Origin: Ophiostoma sp. CBS 140.51 | Lineage: Eukaryota > Ascomycota > Sordariomycetes > Ophiostomatales > Ophiostomataceae | Direction: 5' to 3' | DNA: 64,000 nucleotides | NCBI GenBank assembly: GCA_029298735.1 | Contig: JANSLP010000018.1 | Coordinates: 1-64,000, forward strand | Shown: positions 44,966-54,767 of the stretch, in pieces | Position numbering within the stretch: the first letter of the stretch is position 1 | Layout of the letters: each line of letters starts with the position of its first letter | Made by a program: the position numbers and the translations under genes | Notes under the pieces: generated by a model | Told to the model about the DNA's origin: nothing | Database searches by the model: none | What the model saw: the letters and a program-made list of their open reading frames with translations, nothing else

Positions 44966-45397
44966 GGTAATATTTCGACGGAAGTTTTTTTTTATTCAGG
45001 CTGGGATTTCGCCGAATGTGTGGACGCTTTCTTGGGTTGGCGTTTTGGTTGAAACAGAGAAAAACTATCTCTTTATTTGCGAAAGTTGTAACAGTCTTGT
45101 ACGTGCGGAGAAGCTTCGAAATAAATGCAGCAACACAAATGCGGAGATGCGCTGGTATCCGGGCCGAGGCACGTCAAAGGAAAGCTTACAAATTGGAGCT
45201 TCAGGTATTCCTGGTATAAATCATTGCGAACTTAAATTACATTTGACAATTTGCCTTGTAAGGTATAAAAATAGCTGTAAATTGTAGTCAACCAAATTAT
45301 CTCGTTTGGTAGTTATGAATTTATCTACTATTGGCCCGGTCGTTGACGTTTGTCCACCTTTGCTCCCTGAAATTTGACTAAATACGATATGCTACAC
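44966..45397. other. Intergenic region, HSL hydrolase promoter
   Basis: 432 bp between two minus-strand genes. No supported gene or repeat is seen. Confidence 0.4.
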
Positions 45398-46927
45398 TCA
45401 AACAGTCTTCTCAACATGCTCCGGCACAATACCAGACGTCTTTGCATTTTCAGACGAAAGGTCACCGTCATCCGCGCTAGCAACAAATACTTCAGCCTGA
45501 ACCTCGTCTCCAAACAGAGCAGCAATTTCCTCCAAAGCCAGACCCTTGGTGTCAGGATAAAAGAGTAAGCAAACAATGGCAAAAATGTAGGCCGGGATGA
45601 TAAAGCACAGGTAGAATTTCCACGAGATCTTGGCAAAGGCCGTGGGCGCCGACTGTAGCCACATGACGTTCATCAGCGAGATAGCAGCCATACCCAGTGC
45701 CATGCCCTTAGCGCGTAGGTGCTGTGGGAACAGCTCGGCGAAGTAGACATATTGGGTACCGTCCAGGAGAAGCTCTGCAAAAACAATGTACAGGAACACC
45801 ATGGCCACGGCCGCCCGCAAAGCAGTATCATTTTGGTCTGGTCCGACGGGGTAGTTGGCCACCAACGCAGCCTCCGCAACGAGACAGGTCGTCACGGTAA
45901 CTGTGCCAATAAAGATAAGACGGTTGCGGGGCATCAGATCAATAATGAAGATCGCGGCCACACCGCATACCCAGCCCAAGGTATTGAAGATTCCGGCAAA
46001 GAGAAGCTGCTTCTCTTGGTCAAACCCGAGACCGGAATAAATGATGGAACCGTAATTGTTTATGACCAAAACACCTGTAGCTTGAATACCGCAAGCGAGA
46101 CCGATAGCGTAGATCGCGCGCTTGCGATATGACTTTTTGGTGATGAGAGAGGCCCAACTGTGGGGCAGCGCATTATCGAGTTGAATTTGGGCCTGGATTT
46201 GTGAGAACTCCACCTCAGCCTCGTGTGTCTCGTGCAGTCTAGCAAGCACTTGACGGGCCTTGTCGTGATGGCCGCGTTGGACCAGGTACCGGGGCGACTC
46301 GGGTAGGAATGGCATGGCGCCGAGGACGATCAGGGCCGGCAGTGTCTGAAGAGCCAACGGCGCACGCCAGGCATCAACCGAGTCGAGATGGTAGAAGGCA
46401 TAGCCCATCCATGATGCCAGGACATAGCCGAACAGCAGAGCGGCTGAGTGAATATCGACCAGCAGGCCGCGCCACCTGGGCGGTACGATTTCAGTCATCC
46501 AGACAGGCACGGATCCGAGCAGCCAAAAAGAGCCCATGCCGGCGACGAAACGGAAGGCCAAAAACATGCCAATATGCACCGAGCCAGCCAGAAGCGCGCC
46601 AGAAATGAGCACCAGAATGGACGGCACGGTAATGCTCATCTTCCGGCCGTAGCTGTCGGCGACCCACGAGATGCAAATTGCTCCAAAAAACGCGCCTGCC
46701 TGAAACAATCCGTTCATGCCGGAAATCAGTTGTGTGCCATTTTCGCGCGTGTCGAGTTCAAAGTAGGCAATGAATGTGGGCTGGGCCAGCGTGGTGCTGA
46801 TAATGTTGGCGCTGTAGCCCATGGCAATGGACGCAAATGACATGGCAAAAATGACCATGACGTTGTACGTCCGGAATTGACGGCCGCCGCCGTGCTGGAC
46901 GACCGGATACGGCGTCGCGGAGTCCAT
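45398..46927 (-). CDS. MFS sugar-type transporter, 509 aa
   Basis: Single-exon carrier of the sugar porter family. It shows SWVADSYGRK after TM2, MTEIVPPRWRG before TM5, PESPRYLVQRG at the start of the central loop, FAELFPQHLRAKG after TM10 and PDTKGLALEEI after TM12, all sugar-porter signatures, with twelve TM segments. Relatives transport hexoses, lactose, cellobiose, quinate or inositol. The N-terminal 20 residues and the C-terminal ~45 residues are cytosolic and hydrophilic. It is divergent from the second Zn2Cys6 regulator, a common layout for a carrier and its own regulator. No glucose-type substrate can be assigned from the sequence. Confidence 0.87.
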   Translation of the reverse strand: MDSATPYPVVQHGGGRQFRTYNVMVIFAMSFASIAMGYSANIISTTLAQPTFIAYFELDTRENGTQLISGMNGLFQAGAFFGAICISWVADSYGRKMSITVPSILVLISGALLAGSVHIGMFLAFRFVAGMGSFWLLGSVPVWMTEIVPPRWRGLLVDIHSAALLFGYVLASWMGYAFYHLDSVDAWRAPLALQTLPALIVLGAMPFLPESPRYLVQRGHHDKARQVLARLHETHEAEVEFSQIQAQIQLDNALPHSWASLITKKSYRKRAIYAIGLACGIQATGVLVINNYGSIIYSGLGFDQEKQLLFAGIFNTLGWVCGVAAIFIIDLMPRNRLIFIGTVTVTTCLVAEAALVANYPVGPDQNDTALRAAVAMVFLYIVFAELLLDGTQYVYFAELFPQHLRAKGMALGMAAISLMNVMWLQSAPTAFAKISWKFYLCFIIPAYIFAIVCLLFYPDTKGLALEEIAALFGDEVQAEVFVASADDGDLSSENAKTSGIVPEHVEKTV

Positions 46928-47862
46928 GATGCTGTGCGAGGTGCGACTGGAAGGTATCCAAGGTGCAGACGAGAAGATTGCTTAATGTGAAAAAAATGAT
47001 AAACAGATTAAAGTTGATGAACGATTATGAGTCAATGCCGTACTTACGTGATCTTCAAAGTTTCAAGAAAATCATCCGGACGCGCATCATATCATTAACC
47101 CTCGAAATATCAACATCGTGTCACGAACCCAACACAACATCACGACGTGTCGCAAAGAGACCAAGGCATCTTAGCTTGAGCAATTACCCGATCGGCACTT
47201 TCACGATGGAGATGTCGTTGTTTTGAAGTCCCACTTTTATCAACCCCCTATTTTCACCTGTTTTCGGTCGCTCTTTCCCCCTCTTTTGGCCACACTTTTT
47301 CCGGACTAGGAAACTGCATGTTTTCGAACTGGAGGATGGCTCTTTCCTTTTCCTCTTCCTTTTCGCGGGGCCCCGCACGCTACGCCCCGGCTCGCCTCCG
47401 CATTGCCCCCGTAGATCTTGTTTTGACGTCGTTCCCTTTCTCCACACAGACATCATACTTTGACTGCCGGAAAACATACCCAGGACAGAATCCAGGCTGT
47501 CACACCCCGCATTTTGAGATGGTCAGCATGATGAATAAACCAACAAAGATCTATGATATGAACAATGTGGTCTCAGGTCACATGCCCTCTTTCCCATGTC
47601 CCCTGCCCCTTATTCTCGGATACGCGACACCCGATGGTGTCGGCCGTTGCGGGTCGTTTGCAGCGAGCAAGTCATCCTCGTCTGTCCCTCGCGTTATCTT
47701 GTCGCGACAAGTCTCTCGACTGACGACCACACACGTTTACTTACACACGACACACGATAAACGAAGAACCAGCAATCCAAGACACGAATAAACGACAAAC
47801 AAACCATCGATGGTATCAACGATCTTTGGGTGATCACGACAACACGACGACACGACGACACG
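46928..47862. promoter_or_regulatory. Divergent promoter, sugar-type carrier / second Zn2Cys6 regulator
   Basis: 935 bp between divergent starts. It contains a perfect 12-bp palindrome, GCGGGGCCCCGC, at 47375-47386, with CGG and CCG half-sites such as Zn2Cys6 proteins bind. No gene is seen. Confidence 0.5.
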
Positions 47863-47865
47863 ATG
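47836..47865 (+). repeat. ACACGACG repeats at the regulator start codon
   Basis: Nearly three copies of an 8-bp unit (ACACGACG) run directly into the ATG of the Zn2Cys6 gene, forming the last part of its 5' leader. Confidence 0.6.
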
Positions 47866-50160
47866 CAGTCCCGTCATGGCCGGTCCGGACCACGATCGCG
47901 TCTCGGGTGCGTCAAGTGCAAGCAAAGACGGGTCCGTTGCGACGAGGCCCGCCCGGTGTGCGGTCACTGCCGGCGATTGCAACTGGAGTGCCGGTACCAA
48001 GCGCCGAAAGTGGGTCAGCAGCGCCGACGACGGGCGCAGCCAAACGCCCACGAGGGCGATGACAATGAGAAGGATCTACTCGCAGAACCTGTGCCACCGT
48101 TGTCGGGCCCTCTTCCTGTTGACCAGGCCTCTCTTGTCGATATCGACCACTTGTTACTTCGTCGAGGTGGCCGGCAGCGAAGCCAACAAAATGGCCAACA
48201 ACACAATCAACAACGAAGTCAACTAGCACTGCCTGATACGGCGGCACCCGACTTATGGGCCTACTCCTACACACGAAGCGGTCATATCACACCGACCGGG
48301 AATGGTAACATCAATGCCAACAACAACAGCCTACCCTTTACACCTGCTCGGAGGTATGACTTTTTTGATGTCTTTGCCGATTTGGACACATCATGGGCTG
48401 GGGAGTTCTCTTGTGTCGTCCCAGAAGTTCAAACACCGACGGCGTTGGACACACTTGCTGTTGCTGCCGAGAGTCAACCTGAACCTCAGTTGAATACATT
48501 GGTCATCGCGTCTGGTATGGACACAAGTCCTACCCTACCGGTGCAGCCAACACCCGCGACTGGCGGTAGCAACAACAATACCAAAAATGATGACGAAGTT
48601 GAACACTTGATGCGACGCTTCCACCAGATAGTACAGCCACCTGCTGCCATTCTCATTGGCGGTTTTCAACGGTGGCGTCGGTTGCAGCACTATCTGTGCA
48701 AGTTAGGTGACAAGTCCCGAGCTGTCAGGAGTGCATTGCTCTGCTTGGTCGAATTGCTCGTCATTGACGATGGAGATGGCGATCAACAAGACCGGGAGAA
48801 GCGGATGCAGCGGATTCTGGAGCGGCATTCCACCGCATGCCAGGAGATTGAGGTCAAGCTAGGTAGCAGGTCGGAAAGTGGCAATGCTCCACTACGTCCA
48901 AAGACCCGAGAGCACTTGCTCGCTGCCATATTTTTGTTGTCTTGGTTCGAAGTCATTCGGGATCAAGATGACAACACACGACTGTTTCCACGGCATCTGG
49001 CCGAGAGAGTCATCACCAGTGCCACTAGCACTTCGAGCTGGAGCCGCTACTCTCAACAGCTACTGTCGTGGCTCAACACGCTTGACAGCAAGGCTGCTCA
49101 TATGGGTCGAGAGACGTTGCTGTCACCCAAGTCACTCGAGGCTGTCGCCCACTTTCCTATCCATATCACTTCATCTTTAGAAGAGAGTGGCGTCACAGCA
49201 GACAACAAGACCAAGGCGGTGCACGATGATGACGATTCTGAGCTCTCATCTGCTGATGACATGTCACCATCATCAACATCTACAGGGGCAGCGCAAGATA
49301 TGCATCTGGACCGACAACAAGACAAGGCCGCTCAGCCACAGTCGCAGCCACGTTGGCCATCACTCGGTCCTGTCGAGGTCAAACAAATCTTGCTGCGTAC
49401 CGTCCTTCAGCCTGCTCTCGAATGGTACCTCACATCCCAGTCATACTGCCGCCGTATCAGTGCTCATGACAAGCACCATCGTCGACGCTTCACGAGCGAT
49501 GATGAATATGAGGTTATCCTGGCAGGCAAGCAACTTGAGGACGAACTCTTTGAGCTTTGGGACGACAGACCTGCCGTCATGTCATTGACAGCCCAACAAC
49601 TACGTGCCGTCGTCGCTGCCGATCTCGCCAAACGTCTAGAGTCCATCTTCAGTGTTTACTTGGCCAGCTTCTGGATCTTATTTGTGCATCTCCACCGCAT
49701 CAGCTGGTGGCATCTGCCACATTCTGCGTTGGCTCGGCGTGCTCTAGCGGAAGTGTGGCAACATATGCAGCGCGCGTATGGAGAAGAGATTCACGGACCG
49801 GGATCGACTATGCGTAAAGTCATCCATCCGAGTCTACTATGGCCAGTTTTTTTGTTTGGCTCAGAGTGCACCGATCCGACTCAAGCACAGTGGGCGATCG
49901 AGCAGCTGGAGGCGCTGGGTGAAGCGAAGCCAGTGTTGGGTGGGCCCACGAGCAATGCCACGAGCGGTGATAGTGATGCTGTTGACGACAACAACAACAC
50001 TCTGCCGCCCTTTCGTCTCAGCTCCGGTGCTACAAGGAATGCAAAACGAGCCGCCTTATTGTTGAGGCAGCTGATCAAGGAGCAAACGGCCAAACAAGCA
50101 CGTGTAGATGACCGGGACCTGTCGATGCGACTATTTGGTTGTTATTTCTCGATAATCTAG
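47863..50160 (+). CDS. Zn2Cys6 fungal-specific transcription factor, 765 aa
   Basis: Intronless regulator. The zinc cluster near the N-terminus (about residues 16-43) reads CVKCKQRRVRCDEARPVC then GHCRRLQLECRY, a canonical CX2CX6CX6CX2CX6C. It is followed by a basic stretch (RRRRAQPNAHEG) and a long variable region rich in N, Q and D. The C-terminal half is helical, with a weak fungal_trans-like or DUF3468-like character (AIFLLSWFEVIRDQDDNTRLFPRHL is typical of the latter). The start is the first ATG after the repeat leader; the GTG-initiated extension is not used. It is divergent from the sugar-type carrier, which it probably regulates, possibly with the BVMO/ADH pair. Confidence 0.86.
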   Translation: MQSRHGRSGPRSRLGCVKCKQRRVRCDEARPVCGHCRRLQLECRYQAPKVGQQRRRRAQPNAHEGDDNEKDLLAEPVPPLSGPLPVDQASLVDIDHLLLRRGGRQRSQQNGQQHNQQRSQLALPDTAAPDLWAYSYTRSGHITPTGNGNINANNNSLPFTPARRYDFFDVFADLDTSWAGEFSCVVPEVQTPTALDTLAVAAESQPEPQLNTLVIASGMDTSPTLPVQPTPATGGSNNNTKNDDEVEHLMRRFHQIVQPPAAILIGGFQRWRRLQHYLCKLGDKSRAVRSALLCLVELLVIDDGDGDQQDREKRMQRILERHSTACQEIEVKLGSRSESGNAPLRPKTREHLLAAIFLLSWFEVIRDQDDNTRLFPRHLAERVITSATSTSSWSRYSQQLLSWLNTLDSKAAHMGRETLLSPKSLEAVAHFPIHITSSLEESGVTADNKTKAVHDDDDSELSSADDMSPSSTSTGAAQDMHLDRQQDKAAQPQSQPRWPSLGPVEVKQILLRTVLQPALEWYLTSQSYCRRISAHDKHHRRRFTSDDEYEVILAGKQLEDELFELWDDRPAVMSLTAQQLRAVVAADLAKRLESIFSVYLASFWILFVHLHRISWWHLPHSALARRALAEVWQHMQRAYGEEIHGPGSTMRKVIHPSLLWPVFLFGSECTDPTQAQWAIEQLEALGEAKPVLGGPTSNATSGDSDAVDDNNNTLPPFRLSSGATRNAKRAALLLRQLIKEQTAKQARVDDRDLSMRLFGCYFSII

Positions 50161-50386
50161 GTTAGGACTTTGCTTGCTGGTGATGATGATGAATTCAACA
50201 ACCTTAAGATTCTTTTTCATGATTAAATTTATCTCTATTTAAGATTTAAAAAAAAATCGGTAAAATATTTCTTTGTCCTTTTTTATACGCTAATTAATCA
50301 AAAAGCTCATAATTATCATAAACGGTACATTCATTAAGAATCAGAATTGTTAATTCACAAGATCTATTAAAACGCATGCATCTACT

Positions 50387-52183
50387 CTACAGCTGCACAA
50401 ACGGGTCGTCAAAGTACCACACAGGGTCGCCCTCTGGGTCAGCCTCACAGTTGGTGTAGCCGTTTCCCATAAACTGGAAGCGGTTGCCAGAGCGGTAGTC
50501 CAACTCGTAGTCTTCCCAACGCACATTCTTCAGCACCTCGAAGAAGTGCAGACGGGATCCAGGGTATATGGCAGTCACAGGGCCATGAGTCTTGCCCATC
50601 TTGAACCACGAGCGGCAAGCCGACGACCAGACCAGACGCTTCATAATCTCGTGGGTATGGTTGTACAGGTCTTTGATGGCCTGGGCCTTGGGCTCAAAAG
50701 CCTTGATGTTCTCGGTCTGGAACTTGTCAATCATCTGGAAGATGTAGCGGGTGTACCAATCCATGATGGGCAGGATGGAGCTATGGCTGGACGGGCTGTT
50801 TGGGCCGAGGAGGACTGAGTTGTTAGTGGGAGGGTTCCAATTGTTGTTTGATGGGATGGGGTACTTACGGAACATATTGGGAAAGTTCTCGGCGGTAATG
50901 CCGAGGTAGCCCTTGGGGAAGTCACCAAATTGCTCGCGGATGTTGGCGTTGTTGCGGCCGGTAATATTAAAGTGCGGCGTAAAAGACGTGTCGAAGCCGG
51001 TGGCACAGACAACGACATCGACAGTATGTTCGGCACCGGTGGCATCGACTACACCGGTGGGTGTCAGCCGTACCACACTGTCATTGACTACCTGTACGTT
51101 TTCTTTGGACAATGTCTCCAAGTAGTTGGCACCAGGTGTCATGCGCCGACAACCGAGGGCAAACTCGGGCACCATCTTTGTAGCCAGCTTCTCATTGTCG
51201 AGGCGATCACGCATAATCTTGGCAATCAGCTCGCGCGAGTTCTTTTGGTCGACCGAGTTGAGGTGCATGAGGTTAAAACGCTTGTTGAGTTCACCCTCCA
51301 CCTCGCGACAGTACTTGGCATGGGCCGCCGGGTCGTCCTTGAACTGCTGGATCTGCTCGTCGGTGTACTTGAAGTTAGTGCCTCCCGGGCCAGCATACTT
51401 GGCACCGAAGCCCGTGGTGACCCAGACTGGCGATCTCAAAAAGGCGACAAGCTTCGCAGCATCAGGCTGGATACTTGGGATGATCTGAACCGCGGAAGAC
51501 CCACCGCCAATGACGGCAATCGTCTTGCCCTTAAGGTCGTATTCATTGTCCCACTTGGCCGAGTGCATCAGCTTGCCCTGGAAGGTATCGAGGCCGGGGA
51601 TATCGGGGTATTTCCACGAGTTGAGGACGCCGGACGCTGAAATCAGGATGTCACAAGAATCCTCAAACGTTCCGTTGGGACCATTGACTGTCAGGTTCCA
51701 TTTGCCGGCTTCCTCGTCCCAGACAGCGTGCTCCACCTTGGTGTTGAGCTGCACATATTTCTTGAGGTCGTACTTGATCGCCACATCCTTGAAATATTGC
51801 CAAATTTCTTCCGACGACGAGTAGTACGCCGACCATGACGGGTTGCGCTCCCACGTGAACTGGTACGAGTGGCTGGGGATGTCGCAGGTGCAGCCCGGGT
51901 ACCGATTCTCCAGCCAGGTGCCGCCAATGTCGGCGTTCTTCTCGTAGATTTGGAGGTCAATGTTGCTCAGGGCGCGCTCGGCCTTGTAGGCGATCTGAAG
52001 ACCAGCCGCGCCAGCACCGACACAGACGATGCGCAAGTGACGCTTGGCGTAGAGCACTTCCTCGGTGACGCGGTAGCCGTCAAAGTCTTGGTTGTACCAG
52101 CTGTTCTCGTGCGGAGCGTCCGATGCTGGGATCTCGCCAGGGTCCGGCATGCCGGCGATGAGCATCACTCGTGAGGGAGACAT
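50387..52183 (-). CDS. Baeyer-Villiger-type flavin monooxygenase, 580 aa
   Basis: NADPH- and FAD-dependent monooxygenase that inserts oxygen next to a ketone to give an ester or lactone. Exons 52183-50869 and 50814-50387 join to 581 codons; removing the 54 bp intron, which is itself open in frame, rebuilds NFPNMFLLLGPNSPSSHSS. The first Rossmann motif GAGAAG is at residues 56-61, followed by GGTW. The BVMO fingerprint FxGxxxHxxxW is met by FQGKLMHSAKW near residue 205. The second Rossmann motif is GGGSSA, and ATGFD follows near the middle of the protein. The N-terminal extension of ~45 residues before the FAD domain is usual for fungal BVMOs. It is divergent from the iron-containing alcohol dehydrogenase, a classical pairing of alcohol-to-ketone and ketone-to-ester steps. 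Confidence 0.9.
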   Translation of the reverse strand: MSPSRVMLIAGMPDPGEIPASDAPHENSWYNQDFDGYRVTEEVLYAKRHLRIVCVGAGAAGLQIAYKAERALSNIDLQIYEKNADIGGTWLENRYPGCTCDIPSHSYQFTWERNPSWSAYYSSSEEIWQYFKDVAIKYDLKKYVQLNTKVEHAVWDEEAGKWNLTVNGPNGTFEDSCDILISASGVLNSWKYPDIPGLDTFQGKLMHSAKWDNEYDLKGKTIAVIGGGSSAVQIIPSIQPDAAKLVAFLRSPVWVTTGFGAKYAGPGGTNFKYTDEQIQQFKDDPAAHAKYCREVEGELNKRFNLMHLNSVDQKNSRELIAKIMRDRLDNEKLATKMVPEFALGCRRMTPGANYLETLSKENVQVVNDSVVRLTPTGVVDATGAEHTVDVVVCATGFDTSFTPHFNITGRNNANIREQFGDFPKGYLGITAENFPNMFRKYPIPSNNNWNPPTNNSVLLGPNSPSSHSSILPIMDWYTRYIFQMIDKFQTENIKAFEPKAQAIKDLYNHTHEIMKRLVWSSACRSWFKMGKTHGPVTAIYPGSRLHFFEVLKNVRWEDYELDYRSGNRFQFMGNGYTNCEADPEGDPVWYFDDPFVQL

Positions 52184-52956
52184 GGTTGTGATGGATGTGG
52201 GATGTGTCGTGGAGGTGTTGGAAAGTTAATGTTGTGGGGTGATGTCGAGTCTTGTCGTGATGATCCGTTGCGACATGTAAACAAATAAAATCTATTTAAC
52301 GAAACACCTCTTGGCAATAAATGGACAATGATGCCTAAAAAGGGATAAGACGATGAGCTACAAGTTTGCGATAGAAATCAAGAGATTGTAGAAGCAGACG
52401 TAAAACGCGACACGAAGAATAGCCAAATTCAACTCCGCACACGGCGAGCTGTGTGCCTCGGAGTTGTTTTCTGTATTTTCTTGTTTGTGAGCCCCGCGTG
52501 CAGCTCCCCGTTCTTCGGCGCTAAAACATTATGTACCGTTGAGTTCTATGGTGTTGGTGTGCTGCCATTTGGTGTGGTAGAAAGTGAGGGGGTACAAAGG
52601 TTGTGCATACCCGATGCACGCGACGTTCGCGACGCAAGTCGCTATCTTGAAATGTGTGTCGTCGGGAATATGGCCGTAGGCTATGGATGTTCGGCCCCCT
52701 CATTTTGAAGTGCGGTTCATGTTGAAGCAAGAAAATCCAGCTAGGTTCATGCGAGTACGAGCGGAGTCTGGGATAGACACTACCCCAGACGACGATCCCC
52801 CCGGTGGAGAGACTAAGACGGAGCTGGAGTAAAAGAACCGAACAAGAAAAGGAAATCGAGAATCAAAATTGTAGCCTGGAAAATACCGTTTCAAAGCATC
52901 AACGGTTTTTCAAGAATCTCATCACCAACATCAACACCTTGACAGTTGAGAACATC
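52184..52956. promoter_or_regulatory. Divergent promoter, BVMO / Fe-ADH, with inverted repeat
   Basis: 773 bp between the two start codons. At 52431-52465 lies an imperfect inverted repeat with outer arms AACTCCG / CGGAGTT and inner arms CACAC / GTGTG. CCG and CGG point outward in mirror order, as in Zn2Cys6 operators. No gene is seen. Confidence 0.5.
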
Positions 52957-54264
52957 ATGAATTCGAATGTTACTGAAGTCTTTCGGCCGGCTTTTACGGA
53001 GCTGCCCGGCACGAACCTCGTCGGCATCCCCGTCAGCAACCTGACTCTTCCGTCGCCATATGTTGCCTACGGCCGTCCAAACGAAGAACTTTGTGCCAAG
53101 CATGTCCGGTACACTTTCAAGGCTTCACGAGTCTACGTCGTCGTCTCCAAGACTCTGGCCGCTACAACAGACCGTCTGGACAGACTGGTAGCCTCACTCA
53201 AGAAGAGCGACATTTCTGTGGTCGGCGTCCGCAAAGGCATCACGCCGCATACACCGTGGACAGAGATTCTGAGCATTACAGAGGAGTGTCGAGATGCCAA
53301 TGCTGATTGCGTGGTCACACTCGGAGCGGGTAGCACTAGTGACGGTGCTAAGCTTGTGGTTCTTTGTCTTGCCAACGATATTCGCACACCAGAGCAGCTC
53401 TCCCGCTACTCTGTCGAAAGCACCGACATACCTACAGACGTGAAACCACCCGTTGTGCCGCTTATCACTATTCCCACGAGTCTGTCGGGTGGCGAGTACT
53501 TTAGCCTGGCCGGCGGCACGGATGATACGACGGAGCACAAGTCACACAAGTACGGATTCTTGCACTCTGGGATGGGATCCAAGCTGATCATCCTCGACGC
53601 CGAGCTGACCACATTGACCCCGGCGTACCACTGGCTCAGCACGGGTGTGCGCAGTATTGACCACTGTGTCGAGGCGCTTTGCTGTCTGACGGCCACGCCG
53701 GTTGCCGAAGAGAAGGCCGAGAAGGGATTGCGGCTCTTGGTGCCCAGTCTACTCCGCTGCAAGGCTGACCCTACCGACATAGAAGCCCACCACCGCTGCC
53801 AAATGGCTGTCAACCTGGCGATGGACAATGTCCGGGCGGGCATTCCCATGGGCGGCAGTCATGCCATCGGCCATCAGCTTGGACCTCTCGGTGTCCCTCA
53901 CGGAGTCACAAGCTGCATTATGTGCTCCGCCGTGATGAAGTACAACATCTGCCATGGTGCTGATATGCCGGATATTGCGCGGCGGCAGAAGAAAGTTGTC
54001 GACATTTTCTGGTCTCAGCCAGACGTGGCTGCCGCACTGAAGGCAGATGGTCTGTCTCCTGAAACAGCTGACCTGGGTGATGTTGTAAACAGCATCGTCA
54101 AGACTCTAGATCTACCTCGCTCTCTTAAGGCTGTGGGTATCGGCCGCGATGTCATTCCCAACCTGTCTGTCCGCGCCCTGGACGACTTCTGGGCACCCAC
54201 GAACCCGATACCGCTTGTGAAACCGGAGCAAGTCGTGGAAATTTTGGAGGCAGTTGCTGGGTAG
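52957..54264 (+). CDS. Iron-containing alcohol dehydrogenase / maleylacetate-reductase-like, 435 aa
   Basis: Group III NAD(P)-dependent dehydrogenase. The dinucleotide region GAGSTSDGAK lies near residue 125. The C-terminal metal site shows GGSHAIGHQLGPLGVPHG with the expected His residues, preceded by the Asp-containing helix of SIDHCVEAL. The length fits fungal members of the Fe-ADH/maleylacetate reductase subfamily. The open frame extends upstream to 52804, but the Met opening MNSNVTEVF is the first with a plausible fungal context. Maleylacetate reductases act at the end of hydroxyquinol pathways, converting maleylacetate to 3-oxoadipate, which would suit a ring-hydroxylating cluster. A general alcohol dehydrogenase feeding the adjacent BVMO is equally possible. 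Confidence 0.86.
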   Translation: MNSNVTEVFRPAFTELPGTNLVGIPVSNLTLPSPYVAYGRPNEELCAKHVRYTFKASRVYVVVSKTLAATTDRLDRLVASLKKSDISVVGVRKGITPHTPWTEILSITEECRDANADCVVTLGAGSTSDGAKLVVLCLANDIRTPEQLSRYSVESTDIPTDVKPPVVPLITIPTSLSGGEYFSLAGGTDDTTEHKSHKYGFLHSGMGSKLIILDAELTTLTPAYHWLSTGVRSIDHCVEALCCLTATPVAEEKAEKGLRLLVPSLLRCKADPTDIEAHHRCQMAVNLAMDNVRAGIPMGGSHAIGHQLGPLGVPHGVTSCIMCSAVMKYNICHGADMPDIARRQKKVVDIFWSQPDVAAALKADGLSPETADLGDVVNSIVKTLDLPRSLKAVGIGRDVIPNLSVRALDDFWAPTNPIPLVKPEQVVEILEAVAG

Positions 54265-54767
54265 GAGCATATTGAGTTTGTAGGGTGCAATATTGTGGAA
54301 AGTTAGTCAAATTATTTTTCAATAATAGTATACCATGTTGCCCAAGCCTGATTCTCCTCTATGAGTGATAAAAACGTGTCTGTCATAGTACAAAAGTGGG
54401 TATTTACTGAAAGGTATTATGCCATGTATTTCAAGTGCCGAGACTTTCACGACTCGGGCAATATAGAAATTGTTTTTGAGATGAACGGGCCAACCCATCG
54501 TCGGCAGAATGGGCTGTACTTTGATTTCAACCAATCTCCGCACGTATATCAGCCGCCTAAATGAACTCCTTGTAAATAATAAACAAGATGAACGAAACAA
54601 GCATATCAAGATGGATGTTCTCGGCAAATACAATATGAGCTGCGACGGAGATATATATCTCTCACTCTTGCTCTACGTCCTTGTCGTCAGGTTGTGACCT
54701 GAACTTTTTTTGCAACCACATTCGTTTCACCGGACCCATCGACATTCCTCCACGTATCACCGCTAGC
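54265..54767. other. Intergenic region upstream of the DUF1996 gene
   Basis: 503 bp holding the Fe-ADH 3' flank and the promoter of the secreted protein. No supported gene is seen. Confidence 0.4.

Noticed and set aside
50387..52183. BVMO as a single uninterrupted ORF of 598 residues
   Set aside because: The frame is open throughout, but residues encoded by 50868-50815 break the conserved NMF-LLLGPNS block, and that stretch has perfect GTAAGT...CAG ends, so it is an intron.
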